From contig JAEUKT010000002.1 of the NCBI GenBank assembly GCA_016794125.1, positions 1,241,769 to 1,305,768 on the forward strand: DNA of 64,000 nt, read 5' to 3'. Under the pieces are notes generated by a model. It made no database searches. It saw only the letters and a list, made by a program, of their open reading frames with translations, and was not told the origin of the DNA. Origin of the DNA: Alphaproteobacteria bacterium. GTDB taxonomy: Bacteria > Pseudomonadota > Alphaproteobacteria > Micavibrionales > UBA2020. The translations under genes were made by a program, and so were the position numbers. The stretch's first letter is position 1; every line of letters starts with the position of its first letter. Of this stretch, positions 55,993 to 64,000 are shown in pieces.

Positions 55993-56757
55993 TTACTTCG
56001 GGGCCAACCGCACCGCGCCGTCCAGACGAATGGTTTCGCCGTTGATCATCGCGTTTTCGACCACATGCAGGGCAAGACGCGAGAATTCTTCGGGCTTGCC
56101 GAGGCGTTTGGGAAACAGGGTGGTGGCGATCAGGCTGTCCTGCACTTCCTGCGGCATGGCGGTCAGCATGGGCGTGCCGATCAGGCCGGGGGCGATGGTG
56201 ACGACGCGCACGCCGAACCGCGCCAGCTCGCGCGCGGCGGGCAGGGTCATGCCGACCACGCCGCCCTTGGATGCGGAATAGGCGGCCTGTCCGATCTGGC
56301 CTTCATATGCGGCGACGGATGCCGTGTTGATGATCACGCCGCGCTCGCCGGTGTCGTTCAATACATCCAGCGTGGACATTTCCGTTGCGGCCAGACGCAG
56401 CATGTTGAACGTGCCGATCAGGTTCACCGTGATGACCTTGGTGAAGAATCCGAGGTCATGCGGGCCGTCCTTGCCCACCACGCGCGCGCCGGGCGCGATG
56501 CCCGCGCAGTTCATCAGGATGCGCACGGGGCCATGAGCCGCTTTCGCGCCGTCCAGCGCGGCTTTCGCCGACACTTCGCTGGTGACGTCGCATTCGAACG
56601 CCGCGCCGCCGATTTCCTTGGCGACCGCATCGGCATTCGCCTTGTTGATGTCGAGCACGGCGACCTTCGCGCCGGCCTTCGCCAGATGACGCGCGGTTTC
56701 TGCGCCCATGCCGGATCCGCCGCCGGTGACAACCGCGGCCATGCCTTTAATTTCCAT
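55993..56757 (-). CDS. short-chain dehydrogenase (3-hydroxyacyl-CoA dehydrogenase type 2-like)
   Basis: 254 residues. NAD-binding [25 protein letters not shown] (NAD rather than NADP preference), NCAGIAPG, catalytic Ser in [12 protein letters not shown] and YSASK for the YxxxK pair, then [11 protein letters not shown]. Closest in pattern to HSD10-type 3-hydroxyacyl-CoA dehydrogenases of fatty-acid or branched-chain degradation. ATG at 56757 fits the family start. Overlaps the upstream Sel1 gene end by 11 bases. Confidence 0.9.
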   Translation of the reverse strand: MEIKGMAAVVTGGGSGMGAETARHLAKAGAKVAVLDINKANADAVAKEIGGAAFECDVTSEVSAKAALDGAKAAHGPVRILMNCAGIAPGARVVGKDGPHDLGFFTKVITVNLIGTFNMLRLAATEMSTLDVLNDTGERGVIINTASVAAYEGQIGQAAYSASKGGVVGMTLPAARELARFGVRVVTIAPGLIGTPMLTAMPQEVQDSLIATTLFPKRLGKPEEFSRLALHVVENAMINGETIRLDGAVRLAPK

Positions 56758-57376
56758 CGAGAGGGTCCCTTCTGTTTTCATGCCGCTTCATGCGCAGCAT
56801 CAGTTTTTGAAACACGTTTTGGATAAACAGCAGCTTCTGCGCCTTGAACGCCTCCAGCGCGTCCGCGCGCTCGGCCTCCGGTTTCGCGTCGATCTTCATC
56901 AAATCTTCCTGCAGCGCATGGGCCAGCTGCTGCGCCTCCGGTTCCTGCGATTTATTGTACCATTCCAGCGCGCCGTACGGGTCCTGCGCCACGCCGATGC
57001 CGCCCAGCGTGATCATGCCCATCAGCGCCTGCGCGAATGAATCGCCCTTGTCGGCTGCGCGGCGCAGCCACATCGCGCCGCGCATGGGGTCTTTGGCGAC
57101 GCCTTCGCCGGTGAAATACAGGCGCGCCATGGTCAGCTGTGCCTTGGTGTCGCCGCCCTCCGCCGATTTGCGGAACCATGCGACCGCAGCAACCTGGTCT
57201 TCGGCGATGCCTTCGCCGCGCGACAGTTTACGGGCGAGGGTATATTGCGATCCCGCATCGCCCAGCGCTGCCGATGCGCGCAGCTGGTCGGTCGCCGATG
57301 CCCAATGCGTGTAATAAAACGCAGCCAGCATCAGGGCGGTCGAGATAAACAGCAATGAATACATGAAACGCAACAT
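56747..57376 (-). CDS. Sel1-repeat protein with N-terminal membrane anchor
   Basis: 209 residues. N-terminal hydrophobic segment (MYSLLFISTALMLAAFYY) then about three Sel1 repeats (AGSQYTLARKLSRGEGIAED, TKAQLTMARLYFTGEGVAKD, SFAQALMGMITLGGIGVAQD). Sel1 proteins are interaction scaffolds. The predicted promoter places the transcription start at about 57376, so either that ATG is used without leader or ATG 57364 is the real start. Confidence 0.8.
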   Translation of the reverse strand: MLRFMYSLLFISTALMLAAFYYTHWASATDQLRASAALGDAGSQYTLARKLSRGEGIAEDQVAAVAWFRKSAEGGDTKAQLTMARLYFTGEGVAKDPMRGAMWLRRAADKGDSFAQALMGMITLGGIGVAQDPYGALEWYNKSQEPEAQQLAHALQEDLMKIDAKPEAERADALEAFKAQKLLFIQNVFQKLMLRMKRHENRRDPLDGN

Positions 57377-57382
57377 GCAGCC

Positions 57383-57411
57383 TTTATATAAGCCCCTCAA
57401 AACATAAGCAA
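57383..57411 (-). promoter_or_regulatory. sigma70-type promoter of the Sel1 gene
   Basis: Read leftward: TTGCTT (57411-57406), 17 bases, TATAAA (57388-57383). It is back to back with the rightward promoter at 57423. Confidence 0.5.
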
Positions 57412-57422
57412 ATCATAGCGCG

Positions 57423-57450
57423 TTGACATAACCCGTCATTCTGCTAACCT
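57423..57450 (+). promoter_or_regulatory. sigma70-type promoter of the TTGACATAA group
   Basis: TTGACA at 57423-57428 (extended TTGACATAAC), 16-base spacer, TAACCT at 57445-57450; the gene starts at 57496. Confidence 0.55.
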
Positions 57451-57495
57451 CATAAAATCCAACAAAAAATTTATCAAGCGCGAAGGAATTCCGGC

Positions 57496-57939
57496 ATGGC
57501 GGCTGGTCCGAAAAAACTGAAAATGGTCGAGGCCTTCGACAAGGCGGCGGGCTTCCGCTCCGCCGAACAGCAATCGGGCTATGAAAAGGTCGATGACATG
57601 CGCGTGGTGGAGCGTTATTTCCACCCCATCCTGTGGGGCCGGTTCGAAGCCGCCGTCACGACGCAGTCGGTGACCACGACGCTGTACGATTTCAAATCCT
57701 TCACCGCGCATGTCACCACCATGACGCTCGATAAAAGCTTCACGTTACAGGGCGCGCCCTCGACCACGATCATCCCGTTCCGCGATTTCGACAACAAACA
57801 GGCGATCCGCGACGCGCATCAGGCGCTGACGCAACTGGGCGGCGAACCGCCGGCGCTGGAACAATTCTCGCTGGATGATGTTTCCACCAAAATCTCCCTC
57901 TCCGCCCCAAAAACGGCGCAGTTCGGAAAGAAGCCCTAA
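57496..57939 (+). CDS. hypothetical protein, 147 aa
   Basis: Not recognised. A soluble protein with beta-rich middle (TTQSVTTTLYDFKSFTAHVT, MTLDKSFTLQ) and a C-terminal tail SAPKTAQFGKKP that resembles the tail SAPRAAKFTK of the protein at 44304. SD GAAGGAA upstream. Stop and next start overlap (TAATG). Confidence 0.55.
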   Translation: MAAGPKKLKMVEAFDKAAGFRSAEQQSGYEKVDDMRVVERYFHPILWGRFEAAVTTQSVTTTLYDFKSFTAHVTTMTLDKSFTLQGAPSTTIIPFRDFDNKQAIRDAHQALTQLGGEPPALEQFSLDDVSTKISLSAPKTAQFGKKP

Positions 57940-58214
57940 TGCCGGATTTGAAAGAAGAACTGAAATCCGTCATGCAGGATAAAACGCCCGTCAGCCGCGC
58001 CGATCCGCGCGTGGCGCACCGGTTTCTGGCGGCGCATCCGGCGATTGCTATTCTCATGGGCATCGTGATGCTGGCGGCGGCATGGGCCAGCATCGAAGGC
58101 CTGCTGCGCTGGCAACTGCCGCTGCCCCGCTATTCCTTCGCCGCGCTCGCGCTGCTGGCCGCGCTTTACTGCTTTATGCGCGCGTTCCGGCGTTCAGGCG
58201 GCGGCGTAAATTGA
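57939..58214 (+). CDS. small membrane protein, 91 aa
   Basis: Cytoplasmic N-terminus (PDLKEELKSVMQDKTPVSRA) then two membrane helices (AIAILMGIVMLAAAWASIEG, YSFAALALLAALYCFMRAF) and a basic end. Family unknown. Translationally coupled to the preceding gene (TAATG). Confidence 0.55.
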   Translation: MPDLKEELKSVMQDKTPVSRADPRVAHRFLAAHPAIAILMGIVMLAAAWASIEGLLRWQLPLPRYSFAALALLAALYCFMRAFRRSGGGVN

Positions 58215-58361
58215 AATTCATTCTCCCTATAGCCTGCCTGATGCTGGCACCTGTCTATGCGGCGCAGGCGGGCTGCTTGAAATAAGCACAGCACGATAAT
58301 GGTCAATTAAATATTTGATTTATTTTACTTTTATCGCGCAACTATGTTGCCATAAAACTGC

Positions 58362-58390
58362 TTGCGGGGAATCTGGATCGGGCATATACC
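58362..58390 (+). promoter_or_regulatory. probable promoter
   Basis: TTGCGG (58362-58367), 17 bases, TATACC (58385-58390), 47 bases before the ATG at 58438. Confidence 0.4.
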
Positions 58391-58437
58391 TAAGGTCGCA
58401 CCAAGAGCTTCTTATATAACGTGGAGGGTTTAAACCC

Positions 58438-59106
58438 ATGAAGAAACTGAAATCTCTTGCCCTGTCTTTTGCGCTGGCTGTCGGCGGCACCGCCGGGCTT
58501 GCCACCGTTGCGAATGCGCAGACAATTGATGTCACCCAGACGCGCGGCGCGCAGACCGAACTGGTCACCAATAACTACATCGATGAAGATGTCATCGCCT
58601 CCGTTTCCCAGCTGCCGCTGTTGCGCGAAAACACGTTCTATCGCGCAGGTGTCGGCTTTATCTCGGCGCGGGTCGAGGAAACGGGCGAAAACGTCGGCGT
58701 GGAATTCCAGCTGCGCAACGGCTACAAAACGCCCGTGCGCGCCTATAACCTCGATGATCCTTTGGGACAGATGAATTTCGGCAACGCGAAAATGAATGCT
58801 TCCGCGCTGGAAAACCGCCTGGCCTTCAACGAAAACCAGACGCGCATCTACGCGCCGTATTACCCGAATTACCTGTATACGCGCCCGCTGGCACCCGTCA
58901 TCCTGATCGGCCCGCTGTTCCGCCATCACAGCCACTACAACGACAATCACCGCTGGCAGCAGCCGCGCGTGATCGTGCCGCCGCCCCGCATCATCATCCG
59001 CGACCGCGACCGCCACGACGGTCATCGCGGCAACGACCACTGGGACAACCGCGGCGGCAACCGCGACCGTGGCCATGACAGGGGACCCGGCGGACATCGC
59101 CACTAA
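58438..59106 (+). CDS. secreted protein with His/Arg/Asp-rich C-terminus, 222 aa
   Basis: Signal peptide MKKLKSLALSFALAVGGTAG...ATVANA, cut before QTIDV. A middle region of ~110 residues (YRAGVGFISARVEETGENVG, EFQLRNGYKTPVRAYNLDDP) is unassigned. The last 60 residues are Pro-rich, then very rich in His, Arg, Asp and Gly (HRGNDHWDNRGGNRDRGHDR), which could bind metal or polyanions. Family not recognised. SD GGAGG upstream; terminator after it. Confidence 0.65.
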   Translation: MKKLKSLALSFALAVGGTAGLATVANAQTIDVTQTRGAQTELVTNNYIDEDVIASVSQLPLLRENTFYRAGVGFISARVEETGENVGVEFQLRNGYKTPVRAYNLDDPLGQMNFGNAKMNASALENRLAFNENQTRIYAPYYPNYLYTRPLAPVILIGPLFRHHSHYNDNHRWQQPRVIVPPPRIIIRDRDRHDGHRGNDHWDNRGGNRDRGHDRGPGGHRH

Positions 59107-59122
59107 GCCCCGTTGATATTCC

Positions 59123-59162
59123 AAAAAAGCGCGGCGTCAGAATTTGAACGCCGCGCTTTTTT
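59123..59162. terminator. intrinsic terminator
   Basis: AAAAAAGCGCGGCGT (59123-59137) pairs with ACGCCGCGCTTTTTT (59148-59162) around a 10-base loop; it closes the secreted-protein gene before the tRNA. Confidence 0.92.
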
Positions 59163-59182
59163 ATTGTAGTTTGAAGACACAC

Positions 59183-59259
59183 GTTTCCGTAGCTCAGCTG
59201 GATAGAGCATCAGTTTCCTAAACTGAGGGTCGCAGGTTCAAATCCCGCCGGAAACGCCA
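59183..59259 (+). tRNA. tRNA-Arg (anticodon CCT)
   Basis: A 77-base cloverleaf. Acceptor GTTTCCG pairs with CGGAAAC, D-arm GCTC...GAGC, anticodon stem TCAGT/ACTGA with loop TTCCTAA giving anticodon CCT (reads AGG), T-arm with GGTTCAAATCC, and encoded CCA at 59257-59259. Such minor Arg tRNA genes are frequent integration sites; a recombinase remnant follows. Confidence 0.96.
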
Positions 59260-59492
59260 TTCCACTCCCTATAAACATCATCTCTCCTGATGACGCGCCC
59301 AATACTGCGCGGTTTGGCGGGGTTTGGCGCGATAATGGGTATCGGAGGGCCTCTCTCTGCAGGTGTATTCTGGCCCGTTTTCGGGGTTTTGTAGGTTTTA
59401 TCTCTCTTTGAAAATTTGGGCAGCCCATGGTTTCTAGTCAGAATGTTTTTAGTTAACCCCGGCTAGTACTGAATTTTGTCGATTCTTTAATT

Positions 59493-60236
59493 TTACGGCT
59501 TTTTAAAGAGTAATTTACCTGTCTGCCAAATTGAGTGTCCAAAATTGGAAATAAGTTGCTCGCCCTGTCTGAGGAACGAGTTACTTTCATTAATTCCCGC
59601 AAGCTTTAAAGCTTCGCCAATCTTGGAGCTTGTTGGATGTGCATCACCCAATCGCATGTCATAGGTGCCAACAATCGCAGAAAAAACTTTACGAGCTTTA
59701 TCATCTCCCACCTTCTTGGCCAAGATATCCTGAAGAAGCCTATTCGAACCAAATTTTTCCTTTTCTGCATGAGTAGAAAGTTTACGGAGTACACGTACAT
59801 CAAGCCGATCTGAGAATACGCGAATAAGTTCCTTGGCTAATCTCAACAATGCTGTCCGATCTTTACTAGCAAAGCGAGAAATGTGTTGCATTGCTGCTTC
59901 ATCATCTATGTCATGAGCAAACAAAGTGACGTCAAATTCTTGACGGAAGCCTTCCTCTAGCATTCGCATATAGACGACGACCACGTCGATGAGGCCTTTC
60001 TTGATATCCGCAATCAGAGCATATAGAGCGGGACGATCCATCGATCCGCCGCTAAAACCCCCGTCATCATAATGCTTTGGAATCAATGTCCAGTTCTCAT
60101 GCTTCTGGCTCTTGATATAGGCCTCACCAGCTTCACGCTGAGCGTCCAGCGAGTTGAATTCCTGTTCCAGACCCTCTTGCGTGGACTTGCGGGTGTAGAT
60201 TGCGCAGCGGATGGGCTTTTTATCTTCCTTTGCCAT
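59493..60236 (-). pseudogene. chimeric serine recombinase fragment fused to an unrelated C-terminal domain
   Basis: Residues 1-89 are the start of a large serine recombinase (RCAIYTRKSTQEGLEQEFNS with probable nucleophile S18, HYDDGGFSGGSMDRPALYAL, LIDVVVVY). The frame then leaves the family: the expected YKVDRLTRS Arg motif is absent, replaced by MRMLEEGFRQEFDV, and there is no zinc-ribbon or recombinase domain. The remaining ~155 residues are a helical domain with YDMRLGDAHPTSSKIGEALK. It has an R-x4-H pattern as in HEPN RNases, but that is weak. A deletion fusing two genes is the simplest explanation. Overlaps DUF2924 by 17 bases. Confidence 0.7.
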
Positions 60237-60639
60237 TTGCCTGTTTCCTTAAGCCAAAAAATAGGGGACCAGACCAGTGCGCGCCGGTGATTTCCTTGGC
60301 GATGGCAGAGAGGGTTTTGTAAACCCTGCCGTCATACTGGAATTGGTTTTTGCCGAGAACGACGACATGATATTTTTTGCCGCCCCATTCACGGACAAGC
60401 TGCTGGCTGGTTTCAAAGGTGTATTTATTGAGGGGCTGCTGAACCTTGCCCTCAATCAGCCGATTGATCTGATTCTGCGCCCGGACGGACATGCCGCCAT
60501 ATTTCCGCTCCTGCAGAAAATAGGCGATCTGGCAGATGATAATATCATTGCTCTGTGGTCGTCGCCGTCCTTTGAAAATTGCTGCCCACAGACCCTGTAA
60601 TTCGGCACTGTTCAGGTCCTTTAATGCCTCAGGATTGTC
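60220..60639 (-). pseudogene. DUF2924 protein, start lost
   Basis: The frame encodes DUF2924 from DNPEALKDLNSAELQGLWAA through QIAYFLQERKYGGMSVRAQN to the family end ITGAHWSGPLFFGLRKQANG. It is open to 60699, but there is no ATG, GTG or TTG before the ATG at 60492, which would cut off the N-terminal third. DUF2924 genes normally sit next to phage-type serine recombinases, as here. The upstream part overlaps the end of the truncated methylase frame, indicating a deletion junction near 60640-60660. Confidence 0.65.
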
Positions 60640-61310
60640 ACAATACCTGACACATGGCCGAGTACTGGAACGTTGTAAGGTAAATCCCCAAAGACCATAT
60701 CAGCAAGGGAGGTATCCAGCACTGACGCGTATGTTTTCTCATGGCGCGCGTCGCCACAGGCAAGTATGTGCGGGCCCATGATCCATAAGTATCCCTGTTT
60801 TGTCAGAGGTTTAGCCGGTGGGGGTAGGAGGCTATCCCCATTGCCCGCAAGCTCTATTTCCCCGATCGTAAAATCCAGTTGGCCTGTCTCGAAGCCCAGA
60901 TCCGTCAGTTCGAGCCCGAAGTCCACCACGAGTGGTGCCAGATGTAACAGCTCTTCCCTCAGTGCTTCCTTGTACCAGTCCGCATTAAGCGTGAACTGGT
61001 TGTCGGCCAGGATCAGCGCCCTGATCATAGCTTCATCGAGATGGGTCACTCGAATAACGGGAGCAGAATCGACCCCGAGCAGGTTTAAAGCTTGCAGGCG
61101 GGCATTACCAAGAACTACGACGTTCTCCTGGTCGACAACCAGCGGCACGATAACGCGAGACTGCTCCATGAATTTTGCGAGGCGACGAATCTTGCTTTGA
61201 GTATGGCGCCGCACTTGACGGGGGCGGGTCCGCAGCGTGCTTGTTGACACGTAAGCCAGTGTCATTGCCGCAAATGTAGGGTTTTTAATTTCGTGTTGTA
61301 ACTCAGTCAT
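60621..61310 (-). pseudogene. ParB-like/DNA methyltransferase, truncated at the catalytic motif
   Basis: 229 residues. N-terminal ParB/Srx-like domain (TRPRQVRRHTQSKIRRLAKF, LGNARLQALNLLGVDSAPVI, LILADNQFTLNADW), then the start of an N4/N6 amino-methyltransferase: LWIMGPHILACGDARH and DMVFGDLPYNVPVLGHVSGI. This is the DPPY motif with Asp-Leu-Pro-Tyr; the usual continuation, about 200 residues with the SAM-binding motif, is missing, and the frame ends ILRH. Phage-type ParB-methylase. GGAGG before the ATG shows an intact start. Confidence 0.75.
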
Positions 61311-61442
61311 CGGCGCCTCCTTGGAGATGTACGGAAGTAGCCCCCGTATACCTTTAAGGGTATTGCCAGTTGGACAGAGCGTAAAACTAAAACGGTGGTA
61401 GACTTACAGACGTAAAACCGCTGTTAACCCTGCCTCAGAATT

Positions 61443-62105
61443 TTATCGGCTGGTCTTCACGGGTGATTTAGAGGCCCACTTCGTCCGATTTTTCCCGATG
61501 TAGCTTTTGATAGCGCCATCAATTGCGCCAGGACCCACTCCGGGATCGGCGATCTTGAAGACCTCTTTGACAAAGGGGAGTATGCTACCGCGTTTGGTCG
61601 AGCGAGTGATGTGTTTACCGCTACGAATATAAATCAATCCATCGAGGGCGCTGACCAACCACTCCACGTCACCAGTATCTGGGCCGGTTTTCTTTGTCCC
61701 GAGTTGGTTGCCCGCCTTTTCAATCCAGTCTATATATCGCTTTATCTGCTCTTGCATGTTATCAAGCGCGTCCAATGGTAACCGTCTTGCCGTCGGCTGC
61801 CATACCCATGGGCTATCGTTTCCTTGCGGCGAAATGGAAGTGAGCGACGGGTTGATGAGTGCAAGGGTGACATCTTCGTCGGCCTCACCAAGATCTTCCA
61901 GGAATTGATGCAGATGCCCCTTCAATTTATTAAGGATCTTATTGGTAACGGTAGGATTTGGCCTCTGAGAAAACTTTCTCTTCCAAAGCCAGTATTGCTT
62001 GATATGTGAGTCGATAACGGCCCTGTCCCCCGACTGCAGCTCTAAAAGCAGCCCCTGAAGAGTCTCCCATTGGTCATTTGTCAGTCGTTTCTGTTGCCGT
62101 GCCAT
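61443..62105 (-). CDS. hypothetical protein of the mobile element, 220 aa
   Basis: Not recognised. The N-terminal half is helical and charged (LTNDQWETLQGLLLELQSGD, IKQYWLWKRKFSQRPNPTV), the C-terminal half contains TGDVEWLVSALDGLIYIRSG and DPGVGPGAIDGAIKSYIG. Base composition is lower in GC than the housekeeping genes. An alternative ATG lies at 62111. It appears to be cargo of the element next to tRNA-Arg. Confidence 0.5.
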   Translation of the reverse strand: MARQQKRLTNDQWETLQGLLLELQSGDRAVIDSHIKQYWLWKRKFSQRPNPTVTNKILNKLKGHLHQFLEDLGEADEDVTLALINPSLTSISPQGNDSPWVWQPTARRLPLDALDNMQEQIKRYIDWIEKAGNQLGTKKTGPDTGDVEWLVSALDGLIYIRSGKHITRSTKRGSILPFVKEVFKIADPGVGPGAIDGAIKSYIGKNRTKWASKSPVKTSR

Positions 62106-62111
62106 GGTCAT

Positions 62112-62562
62112 GTTTCCGAGTTAAATGCCCAATATCCTGTTCCCGGCCTGTTATGGCCCTGATGTACCCCTGCTCGGGGTAGGAAAAAGCCCTGTTATTT
62201 TTTTACCATCTTAATCAGGAGGGCCTCCATTGAGGAGAGATTTCAAGGCGCTGCATATGCTGATTTGCCAGAAGGCGGCGGACGTAATTTCTAAAAGCCC
62301 TGTTTTCCCCTGTTAAAACAGGAGAAGCTTCCCCTATCATAGAGATGGTTGTTGGGAGCGACACGCTCACCACGCCATTTTCCCGATCGCCGGTTCTCCT
62401 CTCTTGCGCGCCTGTTCCGTAATATGGCGGGTATTTTGCGCGTGGCGTCATTTTGCAACGGATTTTTAACGTACAGCTATGTAGTGTTAGTCGAGATGGT
62501 GGGAATGCTGCTTGTCATAATTTTTAGCCAGCGGCGTAGATTTTAAAGAGGGGTTCTTTCAT
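62112..62562. other. 451-base intergenic region between element and RTX protease
   Basis: No convincing gene. A leftward 78-codon frame (62215-62451) has no SD or family match. Contains the hairpin at 62299 and two copies of AAAAGCCCTGTT (62187 region and 62293 region). An SD-like AGAGGGG precedes the protease ATG at 62563. No copy of the tRNA-Arg 3' end is seen, so no attachment site can be called. Confidence 0.4.
62299..62322. repeat. 8-bp inverted repeat
   Basis: CCTGTTTT (62299-62306) and AAAACAGG (62315-62322) around an 8-base spacer. No T-run, so an operator is as likely as a terminator. Confidence 0.4.
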
Positions 62563-64000
62563 ATGGCGATTGTTCCGGTCTCCGATAGCATACCGCTGAC
62601 AGGTAATGACGAAATCGACGGTGTCATTCAGGGCGGGTCATGGACCGCGACGATGGGCGAGCCGCTGGTGCTGACCTACAGCTTTTACAGCGACAGCGAT
62701 TACACGGACAAGCAATGGACATCGGCGGAAAAGGCGAGCATCACCAAGGCGCTTGAAGCCTGGGCGGCGGTTGCCAATATTTCCTTCACTTATGTCGATG
62801 CAAACGGCCCCAGCTACCTGACGGCGAATGTCGATATGGCTTTCACCTGGGCGGGCGACAACGGCAACGTCATCGGCATGGCGCTGTTCCCCGACCCCAA
62901 TTACGTCGATACGCAATTCCTGCCCGGCTTCCTGGAAGACCGCACCAGCTATCCGCAGCCCGAGGGCGATGTTTTCCTGTTCGATGCGAACGAAGTGTAT
63001 AAAGACGGCGGTATCGGCCTTGGCAGCCTCGGCTTTGCGACCGCGCTGCATGAAATCGGCCACGCGCTGGGCATGAAGCACCCGCATGACGACGGCGGCA
63101 ACGGCCGCCCGCTGCTGCCGCCCGCGCTCGACGACGGCTATGATTCCATCATGAGCTATAACGACCCCCAACTGGTCGATTTCGGCGAATATGTGTCTTT
63201 GCTGCGCGGCTCGCAAATCACGCCGATGCCGGTCGATATCCGCGCGTTCCAGCTGATGTACGGCGCGAACATGACCTACCACACCGGCAACGACACCTAT
63301 TACCTGCGCTCCGACGGCATGATCCGCACCATCTGGGACGCGGGCGGCACAGACACATTTGATGCGAGCTTCGCCGAAAGCGGGTTGCAGATCGACCTGC
63401 GCGAAGGCGCGCTGACGCGTCATGGCGGCACCGAGGGGCTGTCGGCGACGGCCATCGCCTTCAACACCGTGATCGAGAACGTCTATGCCTCGGCCTATGA
63501 CGACATCATTGTCGGCAACGATGCGGCCAACACCATCAACGGCCAGCGCGGCCGCGACACCATGCTGGGCGGCCTTGGCAACGACACCTATTACATCGAT
63601 AACGCCGGCGATATCGTCAGCGAAAACGCGGGCGAAGGCACCGATACCATCATCAGCGCAGTCTCGTTCGATCTGCTGGCCAGCGCGGCCTTCGTTGAAA
63701 ACCTGACGCTGACGGGCGCCACCGTGAACGGGTCGGGCACCGATGACGACAACACCATCACCGGCAGCGCGGGCAAGAACACGCTGACAGGATTGCTCGG
63801 CAATGACGTCCTGATCAGCGGCGGCGGCGCGGATGTGCTGATCGGCGGCGACGGCGACGATGTCTATTACATCACGGTTGCGACAACCCAAATTCTCGAA
63901 AACGCGGGCGAAGGCACCGACACCGTCAACACCACCGTCAAGCTGACGCTGGGGGCGGAGCTGGAAAACCTGATCCTTGGCGGCACGGGCGCGGTTGCGG
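62563..64000 (+). CDS. serralysin-like M10 metalloprotease with RTX repeats (3' end outside window)
   Basis: At least 479 residues; the frame runs off the right edge. The N-terminal protease domain has the metzincin zinc site HEIGHALGMKH (H163, E164, H167, H173) and Met-turn SIMSYND (M197). There is no N-terminal signal, as usual for type I secretion. RTX-like blocks start near residue 320 (NTINGQRGRDTMLGGLGNDT, VENLTLTGATVNGSG, NTLTGLLGNDVLISG) and continue to the edge, in the same unit style as the protein at 1-2074. Secreted, calcium-dependent protease. Confidence 0.93.
   Translation, partial: MAIVPVSDSIPLTGNDEIDGVIQGGSWTATMGEPLVLTYSFYSDSDYTDKQWTSAEKASITKALEAWAAVANISFTYVDANGPSYLTANVDMAFTWAGDNGNVIGMALFPDPNYVDTQFLPGFLEDRTSYPQPEGDVFLFDANEVYKDGGIGLGSLGFATALHEIGHALGMKHPHDDGGNGRPLLPPALDDGYDSIMSYNDPQLVDFGEYVSLLRGSQITPMPVDIRAFQLMYGANMTYHTGNDTYYLRSDGMIRTIWDAGGTDTFDASFAESGLQIDLREGALTRHGGTEGLSATAIAFNTVIENVYASAYDDIIVGNDAANTINGQRGRDTMLGGLGNDTYYIDNAGDIVSENAGEGTDTIISAVSFDLLASAAFVENLTLTGATVNGSGTDDDNTITGSAGKNTLTGLLGNDVLISGGGADVLIGGDGDDVYYITVATTQILENAGEGTDTVNTTVKLTLGAELENLILGGTGAVA

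Noticed and set aside
59210..59428. Leftward 72-codon frame ending in GFEPATLSLGN
   Set aside because: It is the antisense of the tRNA-Arg gene; PAGFEPAT-type peptides are a well-known false translation of tRNA T-arms.
59260..62562. Attachment-site repeat of the tRNA-Arg 3' end
   Set aside because: No second copy of the GGTTCAAATCC...CGGAAACGCCA segment was found between the tRNA and the RTX protease.

Overview
The window is chromosomal DNA of a GC-rich alphaproteobacterium. The lineage is supported by a divK-pleD pair with a CtrA box (TTAA-N7-TTAAC) ahead of divK, an EipB-type periplasmic protein, a DUF484-fsa-priA cluster, an RpoE/ChrR-like sigma factor pair, a glycine-zipper surface lipoprotein next to pdxH, and the alphaproteobacterial form of AspRS motif 2. 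Many unnamed proteins and three ankyrin proteins would fit a poorly sampled, possibly host- or prey-associated lineage. The genus cannot be fixed from the sequence.

Layout. 1-2074: C-terminal half of an RTX beta-roll protein exported by type I secretion. 2067-6042: dnaX, xerC and an AT-rich membrane protein gene. 6137-12384: two SNase-like proteins, ankyrin genes, xthA, a lipoprotein and ybaB. 12405-18411: DUF484, fsa, priA, a sixA-like gene and ppx/gppA. 18412-25716: a leftward run of a zincin-like gene, rnd, a HerA-like ATPase and metH. 25877-30745: aspS, a YdcF-like gene, an RNA methyltransferase and an FAD oxidoreductase. 30875-39556: ankyrin plus double-HAD operon, rsmC, a minimal zincin, phhB, ppk, and hypothetical genes including a tandem paralogous pair. 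39616-45550: a diguanylate cyclase, eipB, a parE ATPase-domain fragment, divK, pleD, a hypothetical gene and rpmG. 45815-50568: a phage-like metallophosphoesterase, a possible structured RNA, an rpoE-chrR operon with its own ECF-type promoter, an IalB-like gene and a glycine-zipper lipoprotein. 50727-54182: pdxH, htpG and a PP2C-like phosphatase with rearranged motif order. 54189-55989: an ArsR/BigR-like persulfide-sensing island with rhodanese, DUF2892 and AhpD-like genes. 55993-59106: SDR, Sel1 and hypothetical genes. 59183-62105: tRNA-Arg(CCT) followed by a decayed mobile element (chimeric serine recombinase, DUF2924, truncated ParB-methylase). 62563-64000: N-terminal part of a serralysin-like M10 metalloprotease with RTX repeats.

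How the genes work together. Most named genes are housekeeping: replication and repair (dnaX, priA, xthA, xerC, ybaB), translation (aspS, rpmG, rRNA methyltransferase), polyphosphate/(p)ppGpp metabolism (ppk, ppx), cofactors (pdxH, phhB, metH) and cell-cycle or c-di-GMP control (divK, pleD). Two stress modules are visible: RpoE/ChrR-like, and BigR-like with rhodanese. The most unusual pattern is a promoter motif, TTGACATAA(C/T), seen six times and always ahead of accessory genes (SNase-like, zincin-like, ankyrin plus HAD, tandem paralogues, two hypotheticals). Several of their products end in Pro/Lys-rich tails. I propose this as a candidate co-regulated set of unusual proteins; the shared promoter is seen directly, while the shared function is inference.
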